A stretch of 64,000 bases of DNA from Sarcocystis neurona. Taxonomy: Eukaryota; Apicomplexa; Conoidasida; Eucoccidiorida; Sarcocystidae. Made by a program: the position numbers and the translations under genes. This document shows, piece by piece, positions 23,513 to 36,396 of the stretch. Numbering within the stretch: position 1 is the first letter of the stretch; the number at the start of each line of letters is the position of its first letter. The DNA is taken from positions 1,810,588 through 1,874,587 of the forward strand of contig KL647293.1 of NCBI GenBank assembly GCA_000727475.1, given 5' to 3'. Under the pieces are notes generated by a model. The model did not search any database and was not told the DNA's origin. It saw only the letters and a program-made list of their open reading frames with translations.

Positions 23513-23628
23513 TGTCAGCGGTAAGCTAAAGCTTTTTGACGATGGCGATATCCGCTTAAGACTACAGCTCTACTTGCAGTCTCTTCTCCCCTTCTACCGG
23601 CATGCAGAGCACAGTAGAGATTACAAGT

Positions 23629-26600
23629 TCACATGAACATGTGGCCTCGCTTACGTTTCTGCTGCGCTTGCAGTATCGGGGGGATCAACCCTGAATAGCA
23701 TTTTCGTGCTGTCGTGTGCGGCCCCCACAGCCACTGTACTTCCGGCGGCGACCTGTAGCGAACAGGAACGCAGAAGTTGCTGTCACGCCTTGAACACTCC
23801 ATCTGCGGACTATTAGGCGTGTTTCGACAAGCGCCTCTACCTCCGACCTCCTCGTTGACTACAGTCGTTTCTAACTGCATGCAGATATCTACGCGGAGGA
23901 AGAGCTACACGATTTACTGAGCTGGCAACTCCCTCACCGTAAGCGGAGGCAGCATCTGAACGGCTTGTTTCCATGCCTTTGTCCGATGGACAACGCGCCG
24001 ATCGTGTTCCTCTCTTTTCGCGGAGACATCACTTGCCCGTGTGTGAACGACTTCCTCAATATCTATCTGCGAACCACAAGTGAAATTATGTTGTGGAACT
24101 GCCTGAAGACTGCCTGTGTCATCTGCTTCTTCGCTGGACCTTCGGCAATGCTCATGGGAGTGTGCGACACAGGCCGGGGACGTCGATATCGTCAGGAACT
24201 CGTCTACGTCCAGTTCAAACCAGAACGTCACTGCATTGATCTCCCCGTCCTTCGTGATAGGGATTTTGAACTCTTTCTGCTCTTGTACGAACATTCGCGA
24301 CGATGTGTTTGCCAGAGTTGGCGGACCTGTAAGATATATATGTAGGTCGTAGCCCAGTATATGCGTAGGAAAAGCACACAGCCAGCAGGTACACATGTCT
24401 CAACAGCTCTACTTATGTAGCTGCGACACATACCCGCATACTCTGTTACGACGAGTTCTACTAAAGGAGTGACAGCTGCATTTGGCGTGAAGATCTAGTA
24501 TCATAGATATTTAGTACGGCGTCGGCGGTAAAGTCATCCCGTCGAAAACTATCTGCGTCTCCGTATGGCTCTAACGCCCTGGAAAGACGTACTGAGGTCG
24601 AAATCCCAGACGAGAAAGGGGTCGCTCAGCAGCCTGCACGTCTCCTCGTCCAAGTCAATACTTGTGTAATCAGGCAGGTAGCGGTAAGTTCGCCAGATCT
24701 CGACATTGACTTCTCCTATTGTCCTCTTCCCCAGCTCTAGCAGGACGGCAAAAGCTCGGACCCTTCGAGGTACAAACGTAGCCCGGCCTTTGACAAGAAG
24801 GACCTGCACCCGGTACACGATGCCACTGTTTTATTGTTTTACTACCGACTCCTCAATCGCCGAGGATCCCTCTCACCCTCCGTCCCTGTATGATGGTTGT
24901 TGAGTCCCATCGAGAATGTCGCGACAATCGGAATGCAGACACGGTGGAACGCTGCCAGTGTAATATAATATAATGTCCACTTTATTCTGGCAGTACACTT
25001 GCAGACATAGGGAGCGCTGCCACTGCGTATACATCAAACATACCGTGAGCCTTACTCTGGCAATAAACTTGGACAAGGGAAGCACACCTTCGCCCAGGCA
25101 ACCGTTGTCAAAGAGGCCGCAGACGCAGATTGAGGCCAGAGCCTGTAATCGAGACGCTGCCGCTTCGGTCGGATCGGCAGCTTCTGCTTGCTCCAAGTGT
25201 GCCTTCACGTCTGAGCCGGGAGGAAGACGGTAAAGTTCGGCCAATGTGAGAAGACTCGTCGTATCTTCCTCGCCTGCAACACGAAGTTACAAATCAGAAT
25301 CCACGTCCAGCAACCCAGTCACTAGTTACGAGTTTCTGAAAGTCCAAGCTGAAAGCCGCGAAAAATCTCTGGTAAAGTGTAGCCGATATAGGGTCATCCC
25401 CATGAATCCCCCATCGCACGTAATGCTCCCATTCTGCGTCACGTGGGAGCGTGCGTACCTGGGGCTCGTCGGCACCACGAGGAAACAACGAATACGTCAC
25501 TATGTGCATGAAAGAAATGCGCATAGGCAAAGATCGTGAGCATACCCTCCGGCGGCTTCACTTGGCGCACATCCTTCTGGATACAAGTAAAGCATTTCTT
25601 CACTTTCGCCCTCAGCAAGGGGTCACAGGACAGTGCCTTTTGTTGACTTCCTCCCGCTGAGCCGGGTATCACGTCACACGCCTTTCTTTGCGAATCGGCA
25701 TCAAGCGAATGCTTTGAAGCAGCCGTTGACACAGAACTGTTGCTTTCTGGACGCGCTGTCAACTCTGCAATGGGCTTCCACTTTTCCTCCTTCGGGATTG
25801 TAAGCGCGGGTGCATGGCAGTGCGGTAGGAGAAGCTGCACGGTGACAACAGCTCATGTGCGGCGAGAGTCACGCTACGCGGAAAAACAGAAGACAACTGT
25901 GCGACACGTGTCTGAGCACTAAGTGCAACATCAGCAAAGGAGAATTTACGAATCACACGTTGCAGGTGTCGGCGTCTCCCCACAGTTGTTTTACTTCACA
26001 TAATTAACAGGACAGGCAGTCGGGATTGTCTTAGTGTGGACGACAGTTGACGGCTGATGGACACGTTGTGGCCGTGGGATGGCCTCCTAAGAACTGAGGC
26101 ATCAGTCATATTGAGTTCACATTCTTTGGTTTTGTTGCTCCGCCCTCTTCAAGCCGAATTGCATTCTTGCGCGCCAGTCTACGTGAACTAGCTGGACACG
26201 CTGAATTTCGTCGGGTGGCGCCACTAGTGTAATATGTGTGTGTATTGCGTCCTCACATGTGCGTTATCCAGAAAGACTTTTCTGCACGTTTTCACAGAAC
26301 TGGGCCAGCTGTCGGCTACCGTTATATGAAAGGTTTGCAGGTTTGCCTGGTTCTGCTGCCACGACGACGCGGCACAGCCAGCAGCTTTCACTATCTCGGA
26401 AGCGACTGCGTGCCCCGCCAGTGTTGGCAGCGGAGCTGGAGCCCCACCGACGCAGAGTATCGAAAGACATGGAGGCGGCGGCAAGTCCGACGGTGAAGCC
26501 TGGCTGCCGAGTTGCTCATATTTCTTCACGCGCAACCGATTTTTCTTGAGGTGTGCAGCAGTGACACGAGCAATCGCCTGCTGGTACACTAGGTAGGACA

Positions 26601-29600
26601 CCACATTCGTCCACAAAGGCAATAATTAGTGCTTGGCGAGCGCCACAGGACGCAGACCCCATTCACCTGAGACTACCTACTGAATGTTTTTACAAAAAAG
26701 CGACGTTTGAGGGAGCACCTGTGTTGGGATGAGCGTGACGTGGAGGGCTGCAGGAGTGAGCAGTCATACACTAATGAAGCAAAAAAAATTTCGAAGGGCG
26801 CTCGATTACACAGCTCTTGACTTGTCGTTATCCCCCACTTACACTCGATTAAACGAGGGTCGCGTAGAAGGTCGAGATGATATCGTGGTATCGCCAAATG
26901 GTGTGAACGAGCTGGCGACTCCCGGGGGGCCACGATTCTGAGGTCATCTTGGCGCAAGCACAACACTAAAAGCATTAAGAGTGCGCAATAGCTTAGAATT
27001 TGCAGCGCCGCGGTTCTACGTACTGCATTCACAAGCAGAATCGTTCCTTAGCCTGTTCGTGCAACTTAGATAAACGTTTTTTGGGCAACAAGGCTGACTG
27101 CGCATGTTATGCATTAACATGCGGAGTGTGGGTGTGGCCTGCTCGTGGATTAGTCACAAGCTGAACTATGCGTCACGAGGAAGAAGACGCGCATTCCACG
27201 GTACTACATATATACGTGTCATGTTGCAGCACTTCAGTGCGGTAGTAGGCAGCGTGTAGATGACGCGTTGACACTACGATAGACCTATTCTTGTGCTCGG
27301 ATTGCGGGCGTCGGTGGCGTTCCTGCGACGTTGCTTGGCGCGTAAAAACCCGCATTGTCCACCGTCGTCGAACCCACAAGGACGGGTGCGTGGTTCCACC
27401 TTGTTATGTGCTTGGGCATACTTGAAACGAAGGCGGGATGCAGTGTGAGACGCTTGAAGGGTTATTATTTGGTTCTCCTCGACAGAAATGGGGTCTACCC
27501 AGAAAACCGCCTGCTTGCATCGACGCGCCTTTGCTGCATGTGTGATCCGTCCCGCTGTGTCAAGTAGAGATCTATTCACGTCCCTACTCCATATCGTGTC
27601 CCCTGCCTGCGCACTCTGGACTGGTCCGCAGTCTATAACAAGGGAACTATTTGCATTGGTTTTGTCTGTGCCTTTTGCCTCCGCAGCGGCAAGACAAGTC
27701 GGAGCACCCCGCAGTTGGTACCACACCACAAGCGCGTTCAAGGTGCCAGGCGTAGTGCACTCGAAGACTAATTCCCTCTCGTTTTCCAGGGGCACGTTCT
27801 GCGAGTTTCAACGACCACAGGCAACGGCGAAAGTTGTTTCGTAAGTGACCCTGCAGCAGCTCACATTCTGGCCAGCCGAGTTGGGGCCTCCGTTTTCCTT
27901 GTTATCTTCGGTATAGCGGCGCAGACGATTTTCCTCTCGTTTGCCAGGTAACGTGCGTAACTGCGGTTGGTGATACTTCTGTAGAGGAGATGCCCAACAC
28001 TCAAGAGTAATCTATCCTTGGTATCCGTACTTCCGGTCGACTCATTCCTAACCTGGTCAAGTTTATCCAGAGGTCCGTCAAAGGAAAACGTAAAGGCAGC
28101 TTGAGGACGGGACAGAGCCGCTACGACGTCCCCGTATTCCCCTTCGCTTGCTTCTTGGAAAGCACCGTTTTTTTCTGAGAGCACCTTCAAGCTCATCACT
28201 TCGGCATAGGGACTCCAGCGCGCTGCTGCCTCGACTGTGCCCCAGTCGAAGCCCATTGCATTTCTTGGCAGGTGAATTGAAAATGGTTGAACAAACACTA
28301 TGGCGCTGCAGGGACGCCATGAGCGAGTCCACACGTGACACAGCAGGGTGCTGCAAACGTACTCAACACCGTCGTGATCTACTTATGCAAGCGTTATTTC
28401 GTTAAAGATAGGTTTGGGCATGTCGTCTTGCGTCGTATTGCGTCTTAAGGCTTTGAATCTGATGCTGTCGCACGCGATAGTTGTTTGATGCCACTGCCTG
28501 TTAAACATCTACATATATTTTTCTGCCTTCGCGAGCACAGCACATCATTGTCGTGAAAGCTTAGGATGTATTGAGCAAATGTTTCCCGTGTCCTAACTTT
28601 TCCTGTAGTGCGCGACGCAAGCGTTTCCGCCAGAAAATGCAAACATTTGTACTCACGTGCTCGGGAAGACCGCAGGTTGTGGGACACACAACTGCGTGCG
28701 CGCTCTGCGCACATAGGGGATTATTTGACGACCAAGTAACGCCTCATCTAGCAGAGAGGGATCAATGACAAGCAGCTGCGCGGGTTTGGTCATATCTTTT
28801 GTGGCGCGGTCCAGTTCGTCGGCTGCTTCACTTGCGCAGTCGACCTTATCGACGCTCTGCTGCACCAGATTGACCAAATGGTCGACTTGGTTGCTCTCCA
28901 ACATCCGCTCGGCGACGCTTCCTGCGAGGTGCGAAAGGCCTCAGAGTAGGAACAAGTGCTGCAGGAAATGCCGTAGCAAAGAGCGGGCACCGCACAAAGG
29001 TTTTACCAGCCTTGCTGCATGCTTTCTACGAAGTGTGACGAATTGCCTGGGGAAATCATGACATGTTTGTTGTTCATACGCACAAACTGGCGCACTTAGT
29101 GGCATTGAAAGGAAGACAGTGCAAGCCGATATAGGCTTTGAATTCGAAGGCTTTTCCTTTTCTGTACGTCGTTTGGGACTTGACTCATCGTCCAGAACGA
29201 TTGAGCAATTTTTCTTCGCACTTTGCTCCCTCGCGTATCTTCCTGTGGACTCCGCTGAGCGATGGCGCACACCTTCCGCCTTGTTCTCGCACGGAGGGGC
29301 TGACGAAAGAATGTCCTGCTCTAAGAGGCGAGCAGCTGTGACCAAGGGGACGCAGGTTCCGCAGCCTAGGAAAAGCCAGCTAATATCTTCAGGGGAGCGA
29401 CCACTAGAATCATTCCGAAGAAATCCTTCAATGAAATTGTGAAGCGCGTTCACGAAGGCAGGCAGTACCGCTTCTTCTAGTGAGTCCGCAAGTTTTTTTG
29501 GTTCTTTCAGTTCCGTGGCGAGCTGGAAACCAATGTTGCGACACGAACACAGGTTCCGCAGTTTAAATGTGGGACACTGGATGCAAATTAATTGTACGTG

Positions 29601-32600
29601 TGTCTCACTAGGGCTTTCAGATGCGTTTCACCTTCCCCTACTCCTGGGCACAATGCTAAAGCATGCAATTTGCCGGTCAAATATCACTGCTCCAACGGTG
29701 GCACACTGCGCTCAAACGTCTGGGGATGTGTTAGTCTAGGGCAGCAGATACACCCGGACATGGAAGTCTGTTCGCAATTCTCCGTCTACAGTTAACTCTT
29801 CTGCTGTGAAAGAGGATAAAGGACTCACACTTCTTAGCCTCTTCCACACAAGTTTACGCTCTCAAGTGCGCAAACACAACACCAAACGTCACACAACTTT
29901 ATGCTACTGTAGACGCATGCCCCACCAGCCTTGCCCTAACAGCGTAGTGGCAGGCTAAACATGAACAGTTTATCCTGCGTGGCTCCCACGCACCTCTGTC
30001 GAGATGGCGTGTTAAGACTGCGAGTCTGCAGTTAGCCAGATATTATGCGATGTTCTACGTGTACCTGTAAAAACTTGCATAACGCAACGGGCGCCTCCAG
30101 AGCGACTTTCTTAGCTCTGTATTTGGCGGCAACTCTATCATCGTCTTTCGAGTTCCTCTGGCATTTGGCTGCTACTCTTGGCCCTTCCCGCTCAAGGACG
30201 TCCGCGTAACACGGAATTTCTGAATACACGGTGGAGGGGTTGTATGCTACACGGCGTGCGCTCCCCTCTGTGATGGACGCTTTATCCATCTTGCCTAGAA
30301 AAGAGGAAGAGAAATCGCACGAGACAGTTAGACAAAACGGGTTCGACGTACTTCACTACACGCTCATCCATTAACAAAGTGGACAGCTTTATACTCTTGA
30401 AAGCAGTGTTAATGCCATGTGTGTGCATGACGAAGAGTCGAATCTGCGTACAGGTTGCTCTGGACCTTACACATGCTATCCAAGCATTAGCTGCAACGGA
30501 CGGTGTAACGCAGCTTAGGTGCGCGCTCATGTGAAGGCTATCAGTTTACTTGGCGTCGAGTGCTGATGAGCTTAGAGCTTCTGACCGTATTTTTTCTCAG
30601 GTGGGAAGACAACAATTTATGCCGTACAAGCCTACTGCTTTACAGTAGCCCAAGCTCTTTGTTCTGAGGAGATGTCTGCATTTGTCATATTGCGGAGGGT
30701 ATGTCCGGTTGGACTGCGGGTGAGGTGGTTCTGCAAGTGCGTCATAAAGCAGCGTCGTCTACAGTTTCTGGTTAATCTGAATGATGGACTCTCGTACCGG
30801 TCAAAAACAGCTCCAGCTGACGCCGTTGCTCCTTGGACAGTTTTTCATTAAATTCGATGCTGCAGCCGTCCGCGGATGCGTCGTTCTCTGCAGATGCCTC
30901 TCCTCTGTATTCACCAACAAACGGAAAACCCAGTCATCTGTGGCCCTAGCAAGTGTCTGCTGTCCCGAGATGGACTATCGGACTGCCTGAGCGCTGAGGA
31001 AATGAAGACTGCTTTTACAGCGGAAGGCTGACTTAAATTCAACCTACAAGTAAGCGGCAGCTAATGTAATCCAGGCAGTCCCTGGACTCGTAAAGCAGCT
31101 AGCAAATGCGAGTAAGCCTAGGACGTCGAATACTGAACGTGCAAAGGCGCAGGCGGCGTTGGCGCACCCGCAAGAATACCCACTAGAAGACTCGTTAAAG
31201 TAAAGAGGACTCAATTGTGCGTCACTGTGCTTGAGCCAGTCTTTGATTGCATCACGAGGTCCAGAGAAGCTGGTGCATCGCGTGACACAACCCGCGCACT
31301 GCGGGCATCGACATTGCACTCCGTGTTGACACCATCCTCCCACGCACGCCGACAAGGATTTACTTTGCAGCAAATGTATTGGACATTGAGCGATCGTGAG
31401 CACTTTCAGCAAGTACACTTACATGTCGGTGTCCGGGTCTTCTATCGTGTCAAATCGCGAGTAGTCCACCGTGACCCTGTCAATCAGCTTAGCTTTGTGT
31501 GCATGCCGTCCCGCCCTTTCAGTCCACACGTCGAGCTCCTTTTGCTTGCATTCATCCATTTCGAGTTTTCGAGAGGCCTTGAAGGCCGCCTCCGCTCCGC
31601 TGAATTTGCCAGTCTCAAACAGAACCCGGGCTGCGCGGTACCACCCCTGCATTCAACACATTTCTGCTCCCAGTAAAAGCGGCTAAAACCACAGGAGGCC
31701 ACTATCTGGATGTTGCACATATCCTGTTATGTGCACCGGAAACTTCGCCTTAAATATCCGCAGGCGGTGCCCTACCGCGTGCGGGCACTGCTTACGTAAT
31801 ACAGGGAACCTTCCGCAGGAGACGGGCGTTGGGGCGTGACAAGAAAAAGCGCTTCAGTCACTATGTCAAGCAGTCGATGGTGTGCCCTTCCCAAGGTGTC
31901 GTAAAGTAGTGAAAGTGTAAGAAAAACATCTTATGTGAGAGTTGAGGAACTGCCGCGTTCGTGACTAAGCCACATTGACCAAGGAAGTGCCGTCTATGAA
32001 ACGAGCCGCAAGGACGAAATCGTAGTTCACAACCCCACGTTCGGCTTTTTAGTGTACCATAGTGGTCTATCGGTTTCACAAGACTTTCTGGCAACAAAAA
32101 AGTGGGTTTTTACCTTTGCATATTTGGGTTCTAACCGAATACACATCCTTGCATCTTCTAGCGCCTGCTCGTACTCGCGGAGGAGGAGGTAGCACGCAGA
32201 CCGGTTGGACAAAAGATAGTGCTTCCGAGAGGTCTGTTCCCCCGCAAGTGCCTCGTTGTAATGCTGTACTGCTTGTCGGTACGCTCCTTTTCTGTTGCAT
32301 ATGGAAGCACAAACAGACGCAGACCCCGACGTGGACTAGGATGTGAGAATGCACCCGTACAGTTACACACAGTACTAGCATAAGGGACCAGGAACTAGCA
32401 CCAGACTGACGGCTCATGTGTTTGTCTTTTTGGTCGGCATGTCGGCAGTAACACGAACATCTCTTCCGTAGGTCGATATGACCACGAAATCGATATCCAA
32501 TCGTGTCGCAGGGTGGAGTATCCATACCGCCGACCAGACAAAGTGAACGAGCATCTCCTGAATTGTGGTGTCCACGAACAGACAAACAAGCTTATGTTGA

Positions 32601-33054
32601 CTGCATGTGGGGCCTGTTTCACATAAAAACATATTGCTGCATATATCTCATATACAGAGTAGACTGTTGTGTTTACATCTACTTTGGCCGCAAACACTGT
32701 GGCTCGCTGCAGCGCCATCCGCCGCTGCGTCTGCTCGCCACGTTTCTCTGTTGCATTCTACTTTTCGCGTAGCACACCTGTGAGAAGCATGCGCCCTTTC
32801 CAGTTTTGTGTCGCCCAGATGAGCACAGAATATTCTGCGTTTTGCTACATGATCCCTTTGGTTGTTTCGCAGTGGCTCACACAAGAAGACAGTTGCAGAC
32901 GCGTCGCTTACGAAAAGGCAGAGTTGCCCAAGTTTCGGGCACGTTCTACGGCATGCTTCACCAGGTTCTCATCCATCTGTTGGAAAGCTTCTTCCACAGC
33001 CTTGTAATCCCCCGCACAGTAGGATGACATTATTTTCTTCGCCTCTTCTTCCAT
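23629..33054 (-). CDS. PRMT9-like: TPR plus double PRMT-domain protein (PRMT9 type), probable pseudoenzyme
   Basis: A minus-strand gene of about 17 exons and about 1,430 residues. Exons: 33054-32912, 32291-32114, 31646-31423, 30904-30798, 30294-30065, 29522-29084, 28939-28657, 28305 to about 27900, 27798-27422, 27015-26843, 26588-26320, 25834-25562, 25458-25323, 25273-25056, 24825-24593, 24326-23938, 23874-23629. Exons 1-3 encode TPR repeats (LSNRSACYLLLREYEQALED; KGWYRAARVLFETGKFSGAE split over a junction). Two PRMT folds follow. In the first, SAM motif I reads WLFLGCGTCVPL and the double-E loop VIDPSLLDEALLGRQ. In the second, motif I reads ILCVGGAPAPLP and the loop VCGLFDNGCLGEGVLP. Each has a beta-barrel half, with WKQAV near the end. 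TPRs plus two PRMT domains is the PRMT9 layout. The motif-I acidic residue and loop glutamates are largely lost, so activity is doubtful. Junctions near 27.9 kb and 25.0 kb are unresolved. Confidence 0.82.
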
Positions 33055-34949
33055 GGTGACGCTCCTCGCGAAGGTTCAAATGGAATGAGTGCTAGAACTG
33101 CAGAACACACTGTCTCGGGCGTTCGACCCAGCGGTGGCACCTCCGCTGATCTCCTTCGTCAACGAGCAGAAGCTGTGTTCACTCGGGTAGTAGACGGAAG
33201 ACTGTAACAACGCGATCTGTTCTAACTGCATGGTAGCTAGGACGTGCCTTCAGTCACTGGGATTTTCCCGTGATGGAATAAATCGCCGCAAACGCGGAAC
33301 ATTCCTGGTACTGCTAGGAACCAACTCTCCCAGTAGTCGGCAGTCACCAGTGCGGCCGGCGACGGCTCGTGGATGCGACACAGTATGGTCGATGCATCTG
33401 CCGGTGCGGAGACTGGCTGCCGCCCAATTCGAACAGCAGCCTCGGGAGAGAGACAGGGCTACGGCGAGGCATATTTTTTGACTTTTTCACTAGAACGCAA
33501 AGTCAACTGCGACTTTTTCGGAAACGAATGAGATGGGATACTCACACTTTGGGGCGCAATCGACAGCAGTAAGGAGTCGAAATTCACTGCTGCATCCTAA
33601 TTAGGCCTACTGCCCACTGCCGACTCCGGGACGTGCAGCCCGAGAAGTCGACGGCATCCCCTCGCCCGTCAAAATTTTCTTCTTGTGAGAGGATAAATGT
33701 TTCTTCTGCCCTCACTCGGGAGAATGCCTGAAACACCAGCCCTCAGCCAGCAGCCAACAACCTTTCTCCTTCCCCCAATTTTTTTGGGGGGTAACGATGT
33801 GGTGGACTGTTGCTGCCGCAGCCCTGATACCGCTGTTTGCGCCGACTTCTGCCTTCCAGAAATAGTGCACTGGAGACGCTCAAACGTTACGGTCGTAGAT
33901 CTTTTTGAACAATGGTAGTCTGCAAGCTGCAGCAGTCAATGGTCAAGAGTGAAAGTGTAAAAGGGTTGTCCCTGCATGATGCATTACGCCCGCCTGAACA
34001 CGCCCGTGCGGGCAAGTGTCCACGACGTACGACGGAGCGGCTCTCTCCTTCGAGATGAATTAGGCTGTCTTGTCTGGTCACATAGCAGTACCCACTTAAT
34101 TACATCGGTGAAGACTGTCTGAAGCAGAGCAGCAGCTAACGCCTGTCTCCCCTGCGCCACTCGCAAGCGGAGCGGAATGTCCGTGCCTTGGCTCTGAATA
34201 CAACTATCCACATATGCGACCGAGAAAGGGCACCTTGTGCAAACCCATAGGCAGGGAAGGGTCCTCCTAGGCTTAAAATAGCTCTCGGCCCTTTCTAGAC
34301 AGTATCGCTGAGGGCGGAGAGAAATGTCTCGCACACGTACATGTCCACGTAGATGCGTCCCCATAGAAACACACGTCCTGACTCTTGAACTATCACAAAT
34401 GCGTATGCCAGTAGCTGTCAGAGCTGTGCAGGAAGAACTGTAGGTATGTGCGCAAGTGCGACACAGGACGACGGAAGGACGCTGCATCCTGACGAAATGT
34501 TCTGCGACTGCGGAAACTTAATCTGCAGGACTGCGGCAGACGTGTGATGCACAGGGGTCTCCAGACGGGGACGACCAAGATATGCGTCACAGATGAGTGG
34601 ACTAGAGTCACCAAAGCCCCCACCACGTAGCGACATTACGAAGTTGATGGGCTACCGGGGCCAAGTTTCAGTGCAAGGGCCACTGGCCGGAGGAGAGGCT
34701 CGTCAGAGTTCCACGCTAGGTGCCGATAATGTTTGACGACATTTCCCTTGAAACACGTGCTGAGGCAGATGTGGCGACGTGCTCATGACCAGTCTGGTGC
34801 CATTTTGAGCTCACCTCCCAGGTGTAGGGTAAAAGGCCGCCGCAGTCTCTAGCACTACACGTGACACGCAGCGAGCAAAGGTTGAATTTCATACATTTTA
34901 TTGCAAAGTACAAGTAGGGTGGAGCCGTCGAGATCTGTCGGTCCCAAGT
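33055..34949. other. Intergenic between divergent genes; one signal-peptide-like ORF
   Basis: No gene is supported. A plus ATG at 33798 opens a short frame reading MWWTVAAAALIPLFAPTSAF, which looks like a signal peptide. It stops two codons later, and the only donor (gtgcac) is poor. A plus frame at about 33931-34055 and an ATG frame at 34324-34443 are open and coding-like in composition, but I found no phase-consistent joins. This could hide a small secreted-protein gene. Confidence 0.35.
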
Positions 34950-35743
34950 ATGCACGAAATGGAGATCTATTTTGGGATACACTTCAACGCACATCAGAAC
35001 GTGAGGACATCAAAGGACATTTCAGAAATGGACAACACTCCATGTCGACCCGTTATACAGTCCCCGAAAGATGGGCGTGTTCAGTCCTGCGTAGCCGCGT
35101 ATTCAGGGGCCTGGATGTCTCAAGCAGAAGTGTCGGTTTTACAGTCAGCACCTTTGCCAAACACACGCGACCCGCCTGACGTCTCTGGTAGGGCCGCTGT
35201 GCGAAAAAAAGGGAACCTGAACCGTTAAGCAGGAGAGTTGCCGAAGCGTGCGCCGTACAGTGTGATGATACCAGCGTACTAAAATCTGTTGTGCCGCACA
35301 TTTTCAGAAATCGACTAACAAACATGGGTAGTCACGATGCAACGCTTCGTCGTTATCAGGACACATAGGCAGTGCCGCACAGTAGGCAGCATCTTCTAGG
35401 CTATGGGTATGAATTGGCACGTGGGGCGGCGGTTGTCGATACCTTCCCTTCAAGACAAAAGAACTGTGGCCTACGCAGGACAAGTGCTTCCAGATGCGTA
35501 CGATAAGAGTTTCTTTCCGACCACCTACGTCAAGCAGTTCGCTTCCATCAGAGTTCGGCACAATAGGTTTACCCTCGCTCCTTTCAACTCGCTGTGCGCG
35601 GTAGTCTCACTGACGCTCATGATGCAGTTTCTCCCTCGCCGGCGGCAGACCAGGCTGCGGTATTTGGCTGGCTGGTTGCTGCCGCGGATGAGAAGACAAC
35701 GCAAATGGACCTCTGGCCATTTTTCACAAAATCTCCAGCTTAG
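34950..35743 (+). CDS. Small protein with canonical C-terminal PIP box
   Basis: A three-exon model, 34950-35187, 35479-35566 and 35605-35743, is in phase throughout (465 nt, 154 residues). The last residues read TTQMDLWPFFTKSPA and stop. QMDLWPFF fits the PCNA-interacting peptide consensus (Q-x-x-L-x-x-F-F), and a C-terminal position is typical for that motif. The preceding stretch (DQAAVFGWLVAAADEK) is coding-like. The second intron would be only 38 nt. If it is not real, the third exon still stands behind acceptor gcgcggtag. The N-terminal exon is the least certain part and the true start may be upstream. The PIP box suggests a nuclear DNA replication or repair accessory protein. The family is unknown. 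Confidence 0.45.
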
Positions 35744-36396
35744 CCTACCCGTAAGGCAGAAAATGTCTGACTTAATGCGCAGCAGGACTGTCGAACCGAC
35801 ATTGGTCGCACATTTTAGAAAAGTGGAGTATTACGGCATGGGGCGGCCAACGGAGATACAAACGTGGATCACGCCTACGTTACTCTGCACAATTTTGACT
35901 ATGCAGCAGTACGAACGCTGTCCAAAGCTCCGTGTTGTACATGTGATGACGTGCGGAGCGAGCACACTAAATGATGGTATTTGTTGAACCACACAGAAGG
36001 GGCGGGATGCTGTTCCTGGGCTCTTTCCTGTAAAGAAAGACACTCAGGTTCCGCACCGTACTTGGTAATCATACTCAAAAGGGAACATGCGTGTTCATCG
36101 TCCGTGGGAGTATTGCCGTTTCTGTGTTGCGTTCGCCTCCGTGAAGTGGAATCACCAATTCAGAAGCTATGGGAAAATACTGATTGTGTGGGGCAGTCGA
36201 TGTTCACGTAGAAACTTTGATTGATGCAAGGAGATAACATGGTTGTATGTGGTGGGGGTCCTCCTCTTGGTGCCCGCCATTCTTAGCATTACTCTATTTC
36301 TCTTTGTCTTCGTGATTGCACTTGACAAATAAGTAATTTTTCGCGTCTACACAAGGCGACGAAGGTGTCGCAGCCTCTCTACTTCTCTTTGTCGTT
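35744..36396. other. Intergenic; no supported gene
   Basis: About 650 bp with no frame of note, including the region antisense to the end of the PIP-box gene. A short minus frame (35831-36043) is open but has no splice partner. Confidence 0.45.

Noticed and set aside
35403..35987. 195-codon plus ORF across the PIP-box gene
   Set aside because: Only 35479-35566 of this frame looks coding; the PIP-box exon uses another frame and the rest looks random.
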